Below, piece after piece: positions 1 to 9,021 of a stretch of DNA of 64,000 nucleotides (within the stretch, counting starts at the first letter, position 1; every line of letters begins with the position of its first letter). The position numbers and the translations under genes are program-made. The notes beneath the pieces were generated by a model. The model was not told where the DNA came from. It searched no databases and saw nothing but the letters and a program-made list of their open reading frames with translations. Source of the DNA: Pacificibacter marinus. Its GTDB lineage: Bacteria > Pseudomonadota > Alphaproteobacteria > Rhodobacterales > Rhodobacteraceae. The stretch covers positions 1 to 64,000 of the forward strand of contig NZ_JAHKPU010000049.1 in the NCBI RefSeq assembly GCF_018860505.1, in the 5' to 3' direction.

Positions 1-65
1 AGGGACAGTCCCTCATCGCGATAGGGCCAGATGGCGTCCTCATGGTCTAGGATCGACGAACCAAG
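1..65. other. window edge, downstream of fdsD, no gene assigned
   Basis: These bases lie just beyond the stop codon of fdsD. The first 13 bases form a perfect short inverted repeat (AGGGAC-A-GTCCCT), but the window ends there, so it cannot be judged as a terminator. On the minus strand the stretch is open in the fdsD frame after its stop codon, but too little is visible to name a further gene. Confidence 0.3.
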
Positions 66-272
66 CTATGCCATCATTTGTGCCGCTTTGATCACTTCTG
101 CGTCTAAGCCAGAGCCACCTTCTGCAACATAGTCACACAATTGTTGACGCATGCGCGGTTCCCAAAAATCAATGATATGTTCGAGTGTTTTCGCTGCGGG
201 ATCAATACCAGGTTGCGTTCTGAAGAACTCGGCGATTTGGTTGCCCATTCTGATCATTTTATCAGGTGCCAT
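66..272 (-). CDS. fdsD: NAD-dependent formate dehydrogenase, delta subunit
   Basis: A 68-residue protein that matches the small FdsD subunit of soluble NAD-dependent molybdenum formate dehydrogenases, with the features RMGNQIAEFF near the start and a FWEPRMRQQL segment mid-protein. It carries no cofactor motif; in characterised Fds enzymes the delta subunit supports assembly of the complex. The start codon overlaps the 3' end of fdhD by 11 bases, so the two are probably translationally coupled. It is the last visible gene of the fdsGBA-fdhD-fdsD operon. Confidence 0.9.
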   Translation of the reverse strand: MAPDKMIRMGNQIAEFFRTQPGIDPAAKTLEHIIDFWEPRMRQQLCDYVAEGGSGLDAEVIKAAQMMA

Positions 273-1083
273 CGGGGGTATCCTCTACGATACGGTTGGG
301 GTGTGAATATATGTCGAAACCGCCTTGGCGCGCGAATGCCGCAAGGGTTATTCGTACGTTTTGCGCCACGCGGACAGCTTGTGCTGTAGGTGCAGAAACC
401 GCAATCAGGGTAGGGACGCCAGCAAGGGCGCATTTTTGCACCAGATCAACCGACAGGCGAGAGGTCATCACGACCGCGCCAGATGTGGGGTCGATGCCAG
501 AGCGCAGTAACGCCCCCAGAAGTTTGTCGAGCGCATTGTGCCTGCCCACGTCTTCGCGTGCCAAAACGATGCCTTGAGCGGGAACAAGGAACCCCGCGGC
601 ATGGGTGGCATGCGTTTGGTCATGCAAGCTTTGATGTGATCGCAGGTCATCGGTGGCGCAGGCCACTTCGGCGCTGGTGATGCGAAAATCATCTTGGTTA
701 AGTTGTGGCAATGCGCGCATCGCCTGTTCGATGCTGTCAATGCCACACAGGCCACATCCCACAGGGCCTGCCATGCTGCGCCGTCTGGCGGCAAGCATCT
801 CTGCGCGGTCTTCTGCCAACCACATCTGGACTTCTATACCTTGGTTGTGTGGCACAACTTCGATGTTTTCGATCTGGCCTATATCGGTGATCGCCCCCTC
901 AGTCAGCGAAAAACCATAAGCGAAGTCTTCAATATCGCAGGGCGTTGCCATCATTACAGCTTGAGTGGAGCCATTGAAAACGATGGCGACTGGCGTTTCT
1001 TCGGGCAAGGTCCGATGAATTTCCAGCGCGCCGTCCTTTTGGTGTGACCAGCCCGAAGTGCTGACTGTCGGAGCAATCCGCAT
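262..1083 (-). CDS. fdhD: formate dehydrogenase accessory sulfurtransferase FdhD
   Basis: FdhD passes sulfur from a cysteine desulfurase to the bis-MGD molybdenum cofactor, which formate dehydrogenase needs for activity. The conserved catalytic CxxC loop is visible as GPVGCGLCGIDS, followed by the family segments LAREDVGRHNALDKLLG and VVMTSRLSVDLVQKC. The frame is open up to 1137, but the ATG at 1083 is preferred because it gives MRIAPTVS and falls five bases after the fdsA stop codon rather than deep inside fdsA. It sits between fdsA and fdsD, the usual place in fds operons. Confidence 0.95.
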   Translation of the reverse strand: MRIAPTVSTSGWSHQKDGALEIHRTLPEETPVAIVFNGSTQAVMMATPCDIEDFAYGFSLTEGAITDIGQIENIEVVPHNQGIEVQMWLAEDRAEMLAARRRSMAGPVGCGLCGIDSIEQAMRALPQLNQDDFRITSAEVACATDDLRSHQSLHDQTHATHAAGFLVPAQGIVLAREDVGRHNALDKLLGALLRSGIDPTSGAVVMTSRLSVDLVQKCALAGVPTLIAVSAPTAQAVRVAQNVRITLAAFARQGGFDIYSHPNRIVEDTPDGT

Positions 1084-1087
1084 TGGC

Positions 1088-3982
1088 CTATTCCGCTGCG
1101 GTGACAATGCGGCGTGCTTTTGTCGCTTGTGCTGCATAGTCTTCTTGCCAGTCAGTCGGCCCGTTTGAGGGGCTGATCTGCACCGCTGTCACCTTATACT
1201 CAGGGCAATTGGTTGCCCAATCCGAGTAATCGGTAGTGATGACATTAGCCTGCGTATCAGGGTGGTGGAACGTAGTATACACCACACCGGGGCTGACACG
1301 ATCCGTCACAGTTGCGCGCAATGTCGTTTCGCCTGAACGCGAAGCAAGGCGGACCCAATCCCCGTCATTCAACCCACGATTTTCGGCATCATGCGGATGG
1401 ATTTCAAGCAGATCTTCCTCATGCCAGACCACGTTATCGGTGCGGCGTGTTTGCGCTCCGACATTGTATTGCGACAAGATGCGGCCTGTGGTCAGCAAAA
1501 GCGGAAAGCGTGGGCCGGTTTTCTCATCGGTGGCCACATATTCTGTGACGATGAAACGCCCTTTGCCGCGCACAAACCCGTCAACATGCATAAGCGGCGT
1601 GCCTTCGGGGTGGGCTTCGTTACAGGGCCACTGCACGCTGCCTTTTTCTTCCAAAAGCGCATAATCAACCCCCGCAAAACTGGGCGTTGTTGCCGAGATT
1701 TCTTCCATGATTTCAGCAGGATGTGTGTAGGTCCAGCCCGCGCCCATGGCATTGGCCAAAAGCTGAGTTACTTCCCAATCCGCATAGCCATTGCGCGGCG
1801 CCATGACTTTGCGCACGCGGTTGATACGGCGTTCGGCGTTGGTAAATGTGCCGTCTTTTTCCAAGAACGTCGAACCGGGCAAAAAGACATGCGCGTAATT
1901 TGCTGTTTCATTGAGGAACAGGTCATGCACAATCACGCATTCCATTGCGGCCAAACCAGCGGCGACATGTTTTGTGTCTGGGTCAGATTGCAAGATGTCT
2001 TCGCCTTGGCAATACAATCCCTTAAACGTTCCGTGAACGGCCGCATCCAGCATATTGGGAATGCGCAGGCCTGGTTCTGGGTCGATGTCGACGCCCCAAG
2101 CTTCTTTAAACAGGTCGCGCACCTCGGGGTCTTTGACATGGCGATACCCCGGCAACTCGTGTGGGAATGATCCCATATCACAAGAACCTTGCACGTTGTT
2201 TTGGCCCCGCAATGGGTTTACGCCGACGCCTTTACGGCCAATGTTACCTGTGAGCATAGCAAGGTTGGCAATTGCCATGACTGTTGTCGAGCCTTGCGAA
2301 TGTTCTGTGACGCCAAGCCCGTAATAAATCGCACCATTGCCACCTGTCGCAAACGTGCGCGCAGCGGCGCGCAGCTCGGATGCGGGCACGCCTGTCAGCA
2401 TTTCGTTCGCTTCGGGACTGTGGCGTGGATCGCTGACAAATTCAGCATAGGTTTGGAATTCATCCCAATCACAGCGCTCACGGATAAACGCCTCATCCAT
2501 CAAGCCTTCGGTGACGATCACATGGGCGAGCGCCGTGACGACAGCCACGTTAGTCCCGGGGCGTAATGGTAGGTGGTGGGCGGCTTTGATATGCGCGGAT
2601 TTCACCAGATCGATCCTGCGCGGATCAATGACAATCAGCTTTGCCCCAGCTCGCAAGCGTTTTTTCAAGCGGCTGGCAAAAACAGGGTGCCCGTCGGTGG
2701 GGTTGGCGCCGATGACGACAACCACGTCAGTGTGCTCTACAGAATCGAAATCCTGCGTGCCCGCAGAGGTGCCAAAGGTTTGACCAAGCCCGTAGCCCGT
2801 GGGCGAATGGCAGACACGCGCACAGGTATCGGTGTTGTTATTGCCAAACACAGCACGCGTGAGCTTTTGCACCAAAAAGGTTTCTTCATTTGTGCAACGG
2901 CTTGACGTGATAACGCCGATGGATTTCTTGCCGTAAGTGTCTTGAAGGCCGCGCATCCGCTTGGCAGCGAAGCTTAGCGCCTCGTCCCATGAGACCTCGC
3001 GCCATGGATCTTCGATGTTGTCGCGGATCATCGGGTTTAGAATGCGGTCTTTGTGGCTGGCATAGCCGTATGCAAAACGGCCCTTGACGCAAGAATGGCC
3101 GCGGTTTGCCTTGCCGTGTTTGTAAGGGACCATGCGCACCAATTGATCGCCCTGCATCTCCGCCTTAAACGAACAGCCAACGCCGCAATAGGCGCAGGTC
3201 GTTACAACGGATTTTTCGGGCGTGCCCATCTCAATAATGGATTTTTCTTGCAGCGTTGCCGTTGGGCACGCCTGAACGCAGGCCCCGCAAGACACACAAT
3301 CAGATGTCAGAAAGTTATCGTCCGCCGCGCCCGCAGAAACGCGGCTGTCAAACCCACGTCCTGATATTGTCAGCGCGAAGGTGCCTTGGACCTCTTCACA
3401 GGCGCGCACACAGCGGTTGCAGACGATACATTTCGACGGATCATAGGTGAAATAGGGGTTGCTATCGTCCTTGGCGATCCATTCAGGATTGGCTTCGCCA
3501 GAGGTGTTGCGCGTGGCAAAATGGTTCGCCAAGACTGTGTTCTCTGGGGCTTTGAAGCGCACATCTCGCAGGCCGACTGCGCCAGCCATATCTTGCAATT
3601 CGCAATCGCCATTGGCCGAACACGTCAGACAATCCAGCGGGTGATCCGAGATATACAGCTCCATCACGCCTTTGCGGATTTTGCGGACTTTTTCGGACTG
3701 GGTGTTGACGACCATGCCTTCGGCAACGGGTGTGGTGCAAGAGGCTGGAACACCGCGTCGTCCTTCGATTTCAACGGCGCATAGGCGGCACGATCCAAAG
3801 GCTTCAAGATTGTCAGAGGCGCAGAGTTTAGGCACTTTGATGCCCGCCTCTGCTGCCGCACGCATGACGCTGGTGCCTTCGGGCACAGTCACGTCAAAGC
3901 CGTCGATAATCAGCGAGACTGGCGCGCCTTCTTTGGCGGGGGTGCCCATGTCTGTATCGTCGGGAATGATGAAATCTTTCAT
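1088..3982 (-). CDS. fdsA: NAD-dependent formate dehydrogenase, catalytic alpha subunit
   Basis: A 964-residue molybdopterin subunit that oxidises formate to CO2. It has an N-terminal [2Fe-2S] ferredoxin domain (Cys54, 65, 68, 82), a NuoG-like iron-sulfur segment, two [4Fe-4S] clusters of ferredoxin type (CIVCNRC near 185 and CVSCGAC near 229), the CAYCGVGC cluster near 263, then the large bis-MGD domains. The active-site segment VCHSPTGYG places Cys391 at the metal-ligand position, so this is a Cys enzyme rather than a selenocysteine enzyme. Its start overlaps the fdsB stop codon by four bases. Electrons pass through FdsB and FdsG to NAD+. Confidence 0.96.
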   Translation of the reverse strand: MKDFIIPDDTDMGTPAKEGAPVSLIIDGFDVTVPEGTSVMRAAAEAGIKVPKLCASDNLEAFGSCRLCAVEIEGRRGVPASCTTPVAEGMVVNTQSEKVRKIRKGVMELYISDHPLDCLTCSANGDCELQDMAGAVGLRDVRFKAPENTVLANHFATRNTSGEANPEWIAKDDSNPYFTYDPSKCIVCNRCVRACEEVQGTFALTISGRGFDSRVSAGAADDNFLTSDCVSCGACVQACPTATLQEKSIIEMGTPEKSVVTTCAYCGVGCSFKAEMQGDQLVRMVPYKHGKANRGHSCVKGRFAYGYASHKDRILNPMIRDNIEDPWREVSWDEALSFAAKRMRGLQDTYGKKSIGVITSSRCTNEETFLVQKLTRAVFGNNNTDTCARVCHSPTGYGLGQTFGTSAGTQDFDSVEHTDVVVVIGANPTDGHPVFASRLKKRLRAGAKLIVIDPRRIDLVKSAHIKAAHHLPLRPGTNVAVVTALAHVIVTEGLMDEAFIRERCDWDEFQTYAEFVSDPRHSPEANEMLTGVPASELRAAARTFATGGNGAIYYGLGVTEHSQGSTTVMAIANLAMLTGNIGRKGVGVNPLRGQNNVQGSCDMGSFPHELPGYRHVKDPEVRDLFKEAWGVDIDPEPGLRIPNMLDAAVHGTFKGLYCQGEDILQSDPDTKHVAAGLAAMECVIVHDLFLNETANYAHVFLPGSTFLEKDGTFTNAERRINRVRKVMAPRNGYADWEVTQLLANAMGAGWTYTHPAEIMEEISATTPSFAGVDYALLEEKGSVQWPCNEAHPEGTPLMHVDGFVRGKGRFIVTEYVATDEKTGPRFPLLLTTGRILSQYNVGAQTRRTDNVVWHEEDLLEIHPHDAENRGLNDGDWVRLASRSGETTLRATVTDRVSPGVVYTTFHHPDTQANVITTDYSDWATNCPEYKVTAVQISPSNGPTDWQEDYAAQATKARRIVTAAE

Positions 3983-5499
3983 TCGGCAGCCTCCTTGGCA
4001 TTAGAAAACTCGTCAGGGAAATGAGTCACGGCAGACATGACAGGCAAGGGGGTGAAGCCGCCTAGCGCGCATAAGGAACCGTCCTTCATGGTTTCACATA
4101 GATCCGCCAGCAGTGGCAAAGCGTCCATATCGCCTTGGGCAATTCGGTCAATGGTTTCGACGCCGCGCACAGCGCCGATACGACACGGCGTGCATTTCCC
4201 GCAGCTTTCAACAGCACAAAACTCCATCGCAAATCGCGCCATGCCCAGCATATTAGCTGTGTCGTCAAACACGACCATACCCGCGTGACCAAGCAAACCA
4301 CCTTGGCTGTCGAGTTCCTCATACCCGAGTTTCGCATCGAATTTTGACACGGGCAGATAGCTTCCCAAAGGTCCGCCAATTTGCACCGCTTTCACAGGAC
4401 GCCCTGATAGGGTGCCGCCGCCCAGATCATTCACAACCTCATCAAGGCCAATGCCAAAGGCGGTTTCAAACAGGCCACCGCGCGCCACGTTGCCCGCGAT
4501 CTGTAAGGTTACAGTGCCGCGCGAACGCCCCAAACCGAAGTCTGCATAATACTGCGCACCCTTTTCAAAAATAACAGGGACGGTGGCCAGACTGATCACG
4601 TTGTTCACAACTGTGGGTCGGCCTAGAAACCCCTCTAAGGCGGGCAGGGGGGGCTTTGCACGCACAACACCGCGTTTGCCTTCGAGTGAATTGAGCAACG
4701 ACGTTTCTTCGCCGCAGACATAGGCGCCAGCACCCATGCGGATTTCCATATCAAAGGCGCGACCAGAGCCAAGCACATCTGCTCCAAGCACGCCAGCCTT
4801 GTGGGCGATGTCCACGGCTTTGCGCATCACGTTGATAGCATCTGGATATTCGGACCGCAGATACACGTAGCCTTTGGTCGCGCCAACACCAAGCCCCGCG
4901 ATGGTCATGCCTTCGATTAAGGTAAAGGGGTCGCCTTCCATGATCATGCGGTCGGCAAAGGTGCCACTATCGCCTTCGTCGGCGTTGCAAACGATGTATT
5001 TTTGTGGCTCTTCGGCATCATGGACAGTCTGCCATTTGATCCCCGTGGGAAACCCCGCACCGCCACGTCCACGCAGACCTGAGGCCTTGACCTCATCGGT
5101 GATCTCTTGGCCTGTCATGGATACTGCGCGTTTCAATCCGGCCAGCCCACCGTGGGCTTTATAGTCATCCAGCGACAGCGGGTCTATCACTCCGACACGC
5201 GCAAAAGTCAGCCGCGTCTGACGTTTCATCCAATCGAGCGCCTCGACAGGGCCGAGTGCCTTGTCGCTATTGCCGTCCAAAATGGCTGCGGCATCTTCGG
5301 GCGTGGCAGGGCCAAAACCGTGACGCAGGCCGTCAATTTCGACTTCGACCAAAGGTTCGAGCCAAATCATGCCGCGCGTTCCCGTGCGTGTGATCTCGAC
5401 CTCAATACCTTTATCTTTGGCGGCCGCAAGCAAGGCTTGTACGACCTCGTCTGCGCCAACGGCTTTGGCGGCGCTGTCCATAGGTACAGTTATTTTCAT
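3979..5499 (-). CDS. fdsB: NAD-dependent formate dehydrogenase, beta (NADH-binding) subunit
   Basis: A 506-residue NuoF-like subunit that binds FMN, NAD and a [4Fe-4S] cluster. The glycine-rich NADH/FMN region GLRGRGGAGFPTG is followed by YVYLRSEYPDA, GAGAYVCGEETSLLNS and the cluster motif ESCGKCTPCRIG near the C terminus. About 110 N-terminal residues form an extra ferredoxin-like extension typical of FdsB. It overlaps fdsG and fdsA by four bases each (ATGA), which indicates tight co-translation of the three subunits. Confidence 0.96.
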   Translation of the reverse strand: MKITVPMDSAAKAVGADEVVQALLAAAKDKGIEVEITRTGTRGMIWLEPLVEVEIDGLRHGFGPATPEDAAAILDGNSDKALGPVEALDWMKRQTRLTFARVGVIDPLSLDDYKAHGGLAGLKRAVSMTGQEITDEVKASGLRGRGGAGFPTGIKWQTVHDAEEPQKYIVCNADEGDSGTFADRMIMEGDPFTLIEGMTIAGLGVGATKGYVYLRSEYPDAINVMRKAVDIAHKAGVLGADVLGSGRAFDMEIRMGAGAYVCGEETSLLNSLEGKRGVVRAKPPLPALEGFLGRPTVVNNVISLATVPVIFEKGAQYYADFGLGRSRGTVTLQIAGNVARGGLFETAFGIGLDEVVNDLGGGTLSGRPVKAVQIGGPLGSYLPVSKFDAKLGYEELDSQGGLLGHAGMVVFDDTANMLGMARFAMEFCAVESCGKCTPCRIGAVRGVETIDRIAQGDMDALPLLADLCETMKDGSLCALGGFTPLPVMSAVTHFPDEFSNAKEAAE

Positions 5500-5972
5500 G
5501 CGCTTGCCTCTGAAATGATGGTGTCCATGCGCGTTGCGTCAACGCGGCCAATCACCTTGTCACCAATCATGACCGCAGGCGCACAGGCGCATAGCCCGAG
5601 GCAATAGACGGGTTCGACTGTGACAGCACCATCCGCAGTGGTGCCGTGCCAATCCAGTCCGAGTTTGGCCAGCGTGTTTTCCGCCAAAGCTGTGCCGCCC
5701 ACCGATTGGCACGCTTCTGCGCGGCAGATTTTCAGGACATGGCGTCCCTTGGGGGCGTTATGAAAATCATGGTAAAAACTGATCACACCATGCAATTCGG
5801 CGCGTGAGATGTTCAGCGCCTCTGCAATCGGGGCATGTGCCTGAGACGGCAAAAAGCCAAACGCGTCTTGCAAGGCGTGCAGGATAGGCAGCAATGGCCC
5901 CTCTAAGTCTATGTGGCTGCTGATGATGCGGTCGATTTCGACGCTATCAATCGTGGCTTCGGGCGATGGCAT
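5496..5972 (-). CDS. fdsG: NAD-dependent formate dehydrogenase, gamma subunit
   Basis: A 158-residue thioredoxin-like [2Fe-2S] protein of the NuoE family. The four cluster cysteines are seen in CRAEACQSVGG and in CLGLCACAP. The N-terminal half contains LPILHALQDAFGFLP, the usual helical segment. The ATG is preceded by a strong GGAGG ribosome-binding site, as expected for the first gene of the operon. The 87-base gap upstream separates it from the LysR gene on the same strand and should hold the fds promoter. Confidence 0.95.
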   Translation of the reverse strand: MPSPEATIDSVEIDRIISSHIDLEGPLLPILHALQDAFGFLPSQAHAPIAEALNISRAELHGVISFYHDFHNAPKGRHVLKICRAEACQSVGGTALAENTLAKLGLDWHGTTADGAVTVEPVYCLGLCACAPAVMIGDKVIGRVDATRMDTIISEASA

Positions 5973-6059
5973 ACTGACTCCTCCAATTCTTAATTCTTTG
6001 AAACATTTAGAGCTTTGCAGATCAATAATGCTATTCCGTGGGGTGATTGGATATTTCGA

Positions 6060-6947
6060 TCAATCGGTTTTTGTCAGGTTTTTGGCTTCGTTCAGCAGGG
6101 CCGCAAGAACCGGTGTCCGTGGCTCTCTGTGTGGTAAAACCAATCCAACTGAATGTTTCGGTACAGTGCCTTCAAGGTGAACAAGCGCTAGGTTTTTGCC
6201 GATAGATAGAAATTCGGCGATATCCTTTGGTAAGATGGTCACGCACTGCCCTGACGCTACATTTGCCACCAAGGCGATCGTTGAATTGGATTCAATGCAT
6301 GTACGCTGGGTGGCATCGTTCTGGGCGAAAAGCTGGTCGATGATCCGCCGGTTTTGCATGTCGGGCGTTAATAAGGCCAAAGGAGCATCGCTCAGGTCTG
6401 ACCATTTCACAGACGCGTTTTGGGCAAAGGGCGAGGATCGTGCACAAACAACAGTATAGCTTTCTTCGTACAGCGGGGCCGTATCGACCTTGCCCAAGGG
6501 TTCATTATCTAGATACGAGATGCCTGCGTCGATTTCAAAATCATCCAACATTTGAAGAATTTCGCGTGATGTGCGGGATAAAAGCGTGAACCTGACATTG
6601 GGGTGTTTGGCAGAAAACGCAGAACACAATCGCGCTGCCCATGTTTGCGCTGTCGGGATCACCGCAATGCGCACCTCGCCAGATAGACCTTTGTTGCCCA
6701 TACGCATTTCATCGCGCAGTTGTTTTGTATCTCTCAAGATCCGTTTGGCCCATGTCAGGGCAGACTGCCCCTCGGGTGTCAGCCCGCCGTAGCGCGAGCC
6801 ACGATGCACCAGTTGCACGCCAAGGTGTTCTTCAAGTTGTTTGATGCCGCCAGACAGGGTGGGTTGTGCAATATTCAAGCTCTCGGCGGCGCGACTAAAG
6901 TGGCCCTCGCGCGCCAGTGCGACGAACATTTCGAGCTTGTCTAACAT
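6060..6947 (-). CDS. LysR-family regulator, probable regulator of the fds operon
   Basis: A 295-residue LysR-type protein. The N-terminal winged helix-turn-helix begins MLDKLEMFVALAREGHFSRAAE-type sequence and includes AQPTLSGGIKQLEEHLGVQLV; the rest is the periplasmic-binding-like effector domain. It lies directly upstream of fdsG in the same orientation, and LysR regulators control fds operons in other bacteria (FdsR in Cupriavidus), so control of formate dehydrogenase is the natural inference. The effector cannot be read from the sequence. A strong terminator at 7008-7035 separates it from the transporter gene upstream. Confidence 0.85.
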   Translation of the reverse strand: MLDKLEMFVALAREGHFSRAAESLNIAQPTLSGGIKQLEEHLGVQLVHRGSRYGGLTPEGQSALTWAKRILRDTKQLRDEMRMGNKGLSGEVRIAVIPTAQTWAARLCSAFSAKHPNVRFTLLSRTSREILQMLDDFEIDAGISYLDNEPLGKVDTAPLYEESYTVVCARSSPFAQNASVKWSDLSDAPLALLTPDMQNRRIIDQLFAQNDATQRTCIESNSTIALVANVASGQCVTILPKDIAEFLSIGKNLALVHLEGTVPKHSVGLVLPHREPRTPVLAALLNEAKNLTKTD

Positions 6948-7007
6948 GATTGGGGTTTCCTATGGTTTTTTGAACCTTCAGACAGAGGCTCCGAATGAGA
7001 GATATAA

Positions 7008-7035
7008 AGCGGGGGCACAAAGCATCGCCCCCGCT
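7008..7035 (-). terminator. rho-independent terminator after the OFA transporter gene
   Basis: A perfect 9-bp stem (AGCGGGGGC paired with GCCCCCGCT) closes a 10-base loop. Read on the minus strand it follows the transporter stop codon at 7045 and is followed by TTTATAT, so it should end that transcript before the LysR gene. Confidence 0.75.
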
Positions 7036-7044
7036 TGGCGTTCT

Positions 7045-8766
7045 CTATTCCCCAGGGACGGCCTGCAATTCCGGCTCGTCATGATGGTGATGTTCTTTCA
7101 CCGGCCGCATCCACAGGTTTGCAAAGAATGCCACGACCAAAAGCGCCGCCATGCAGTACATAGTTGTATTGTATAGCGATGGCGTGGGGTCAATGGTACC
7201 GTTGGGTGCGATTTCCATCAATCTGGCAATCGTCACAGTTTTGGCTGCGACCAACTGATCAAGCTGCGTCAGTGGCGCACCAAATTTCTCGGCAAAGGCT
7301 GCCGGATCAACTTTGTCCGAAAGCTCTGTAATCGCGGCTGTCACTGACATCTGCCGCAGTGATGTGATCACCAATGGTCCCAACACACCCGCAAGCGACC
7401 ATGCCGTCAGCAAACGGCCATGAATGCCACCCACATGCATCGTGCCGAACATATCCGCGAGATAGGCTGGAATGGAGGCAAAGCCGCCGCCATACATCGA
7501 GAAAATGATCATCGTCGCCACGTAGAACCCAACCAGATAAATTACGGAAGGCGTGGTCGCGACAGCAGAGGCAAAGAAGGGGATCGATAGGTACAACAGC
7601 GTGCCCAGAACGAAGAAGCACATGTAGGTCGCTTTGCGTCCGATATAGTCCGAAGTCGAGGCCCAAAAGAAACGGCCAACCATGTTAAAGACCGAGATCA
7701 TCAAGACATAGGTGGATGCAAAGGCGGCAGTCGCGACGAGTGGCATGACCGAGCCAAAAATCTCAGACATCATGGTTTTGGCAACGCCGATAACACCGAT
7801 GCCAGCGGTCACATTCAGGCAAAGCATTAACCAAAGCTGCCAGAATTGCGGTGTCTTGAGGGCTTGATCAATATGCACGCTATTTTGCGAGACCATTTTA
7901 GAGGTCACGGTTTTGGGTTCCCATCCCTCAGGCTTCCAGTCTGGTGCGGGCACGCGATATTGGAAGGCCGCAAGAATCATCACGATGAAATAGACAATGC
8001 CGAGTGTCAGAAACGTTTGTGATGCGCCAGTCTCGCCTGTGCCGATAACGTAGATGCCAGCCTGTCCGCCAAAGTCTGCGGCCTGAGCTGCTGAAGCGAT
8101 CACAACTTCGACCTGACCCGCTGTTGTTTCGGCAAAAATCCGCCCCTTGTCGACGACGGTTGTCACTGCATCTTGCGCCCCGAGAAACTCAGGTGCCTTT
8201 GCATAGAGCCCAAGCAACCAGCCCTTGATCGGGGCTGCAATCATCGCGCCGCCGCCAAAGCCCATGATCGCCATGCCTGTCGCCATACCGCGTCGATCAG
8301 GGAACCAACGCAAAAGCGTGGATACAGGTGATACATATCCAAGGCCGAGACCGCAGCCGCCCAAGACGCCGTATCCCAGATAGACCAACCAAAGCTGATG
8401 GGTTGAGATTCCTACCGAGCCGAGGATAAAGCCGCCACCCCATAGGAATGCGGCGACGACACCAACCATACGGGGGCCGACCTCTTCGAGCCATTTACCA
8501 GCAAAGGCCGCTGAAAGGCCTAAAAATACGATGGCCACGGAAAAGATCCAGACGACCGAACTGAGGCTCCAATCATCTGCACCAGCCGAGACAACACCCA
8601 ATTCGCGTGTTAACGCCAGATTAAATACGGACCATGCATATACCGATCCGATACACAGATGGATGGCGATGGATGCTGGCGGGACACGCCAACGATTATA
8701 GCCGGGTTCGGCGACGATGTGACTTTTGTGCAAAAAAGCTAGCGGACCGCTTGCTGCATTTTTCAT
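7045..8766 (-). CDS. OFA-family major facilitator transporter (oxalate/formate type)
   Basis: A 573-residue multi-span membrane protein of the MFS oxalate/formate antiporter (OFA) family. The N-terminal part shows IAIHLCIGSVYAWSVFNLAL, typical of the first helix, and the loop WFPDRRGMATGMAIMGFGGG matches the family signature. An insert of about 60 residues near 190-250 separates the two six-helix halves. The start codon has a good GGGAGGG site. Placement between the fds genes and a two-component system suggests transport of formate or a related small carboxylate, but the substrate is inferred from family and context only. Confidence 0.88.
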   Translation of the reverse strand: MKNAASGPLAFLHKSHIVAEPGYNRWRVPPASIAIHLCIGSVYAWSVFNLALTRELGVVSAGADDWSLSSVVWIFSVAIVFLGLSAAFAGKWLEEVGPRMVGVVAAFLWGGGFILGSVGISTHQLWLVYLGYGVLGGCGLGLGYVSPVSTLLRWFPDRRGMATGMAIMGFGGGAMIAAPIKGWLLGLYAKAPEFLGAQDAVTTVVDKGRIFAETTAGQVEVVIASAAQAADFGGQAGIYVIGTGETGASQTFLTLGIVYFIVMILAAFQYRVPAPDWKPEGWEPKTVTSKMVSQNSVHIDQALKTPQFWQLWLMLCLNVTAGIGVIGVAKTMMSEIFGSVMPLVATAAFASTYVLMISVFNMVGRFFWASTSDYIGRKATYMCFFVLGTLLYLSIPFFASAVATTPSVIYLVGFYVATMIIFSMYGGGFASIPAYLADMFGTMHVGGIHGRLLTAWSLAGVLGPLVITSLRQMSVTAAITELSDKVDPAAFAEKFGAPLTQLDQLVAAKTVTIARLMEIAPNGTIDPTPSLYNTTMYCMAALLVVAFFANLWMRPVKEHHHHDEPELQAVPGE

Positions 8767-9021
8767 GGATTTCCCTCCCTAGATCGCACTGACAGCAAAC
8801 TCCTCCTAAGTTTACGCAGCGGCATACATTGGCATGCAGAGTAAAGAAAGACAGGTTGGGTGAAAGGCTGTCAACTTATTTGTAATATTTATCAATGACT
8901 TATGTGGATTTTATGTCTTTCTAAATGGGCTTGGTTGGGCCTTTGTGGGAGGTTCTGTCCTGTGCTTCGCCAGCGATGCGGTCCCTTTTGGGACATTTTG
9001 TCCAAATCGAGCGATTTGAAG
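8767..9021. other. intergenic region with stacked small hairpins
   Basis: The region between the kinase stop codon and the transporter start codon. At 8981-9003 the sequence GTCCC-TTTT-GGGAC-ATTTT-GTCC can fold in two mutually exclusive ways, which may weaken read-through from the kinase gene. The transporter promoter should lie in the AT-rich part. I looked for a sigma-54 type -24/-12 element facing the transporter and saw no convincing one. Confidence 0.35.

Noticed and set aside
1391-2170. Open plus-strand frame of 259 codons inside fdsA.
   Set aside because: It lies opposite strongly coding sequence, has no ribosome-binding site and no recognisable domain; a shadow frame.
8767-9021. Possible sigma-54 promoter for the OFA transporter, expected from the NtrC-like regulator nearby.
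   Set aside because: No sequence with the proper GG-N10-GC spacing and flanking bases was convincing on the minus strand.
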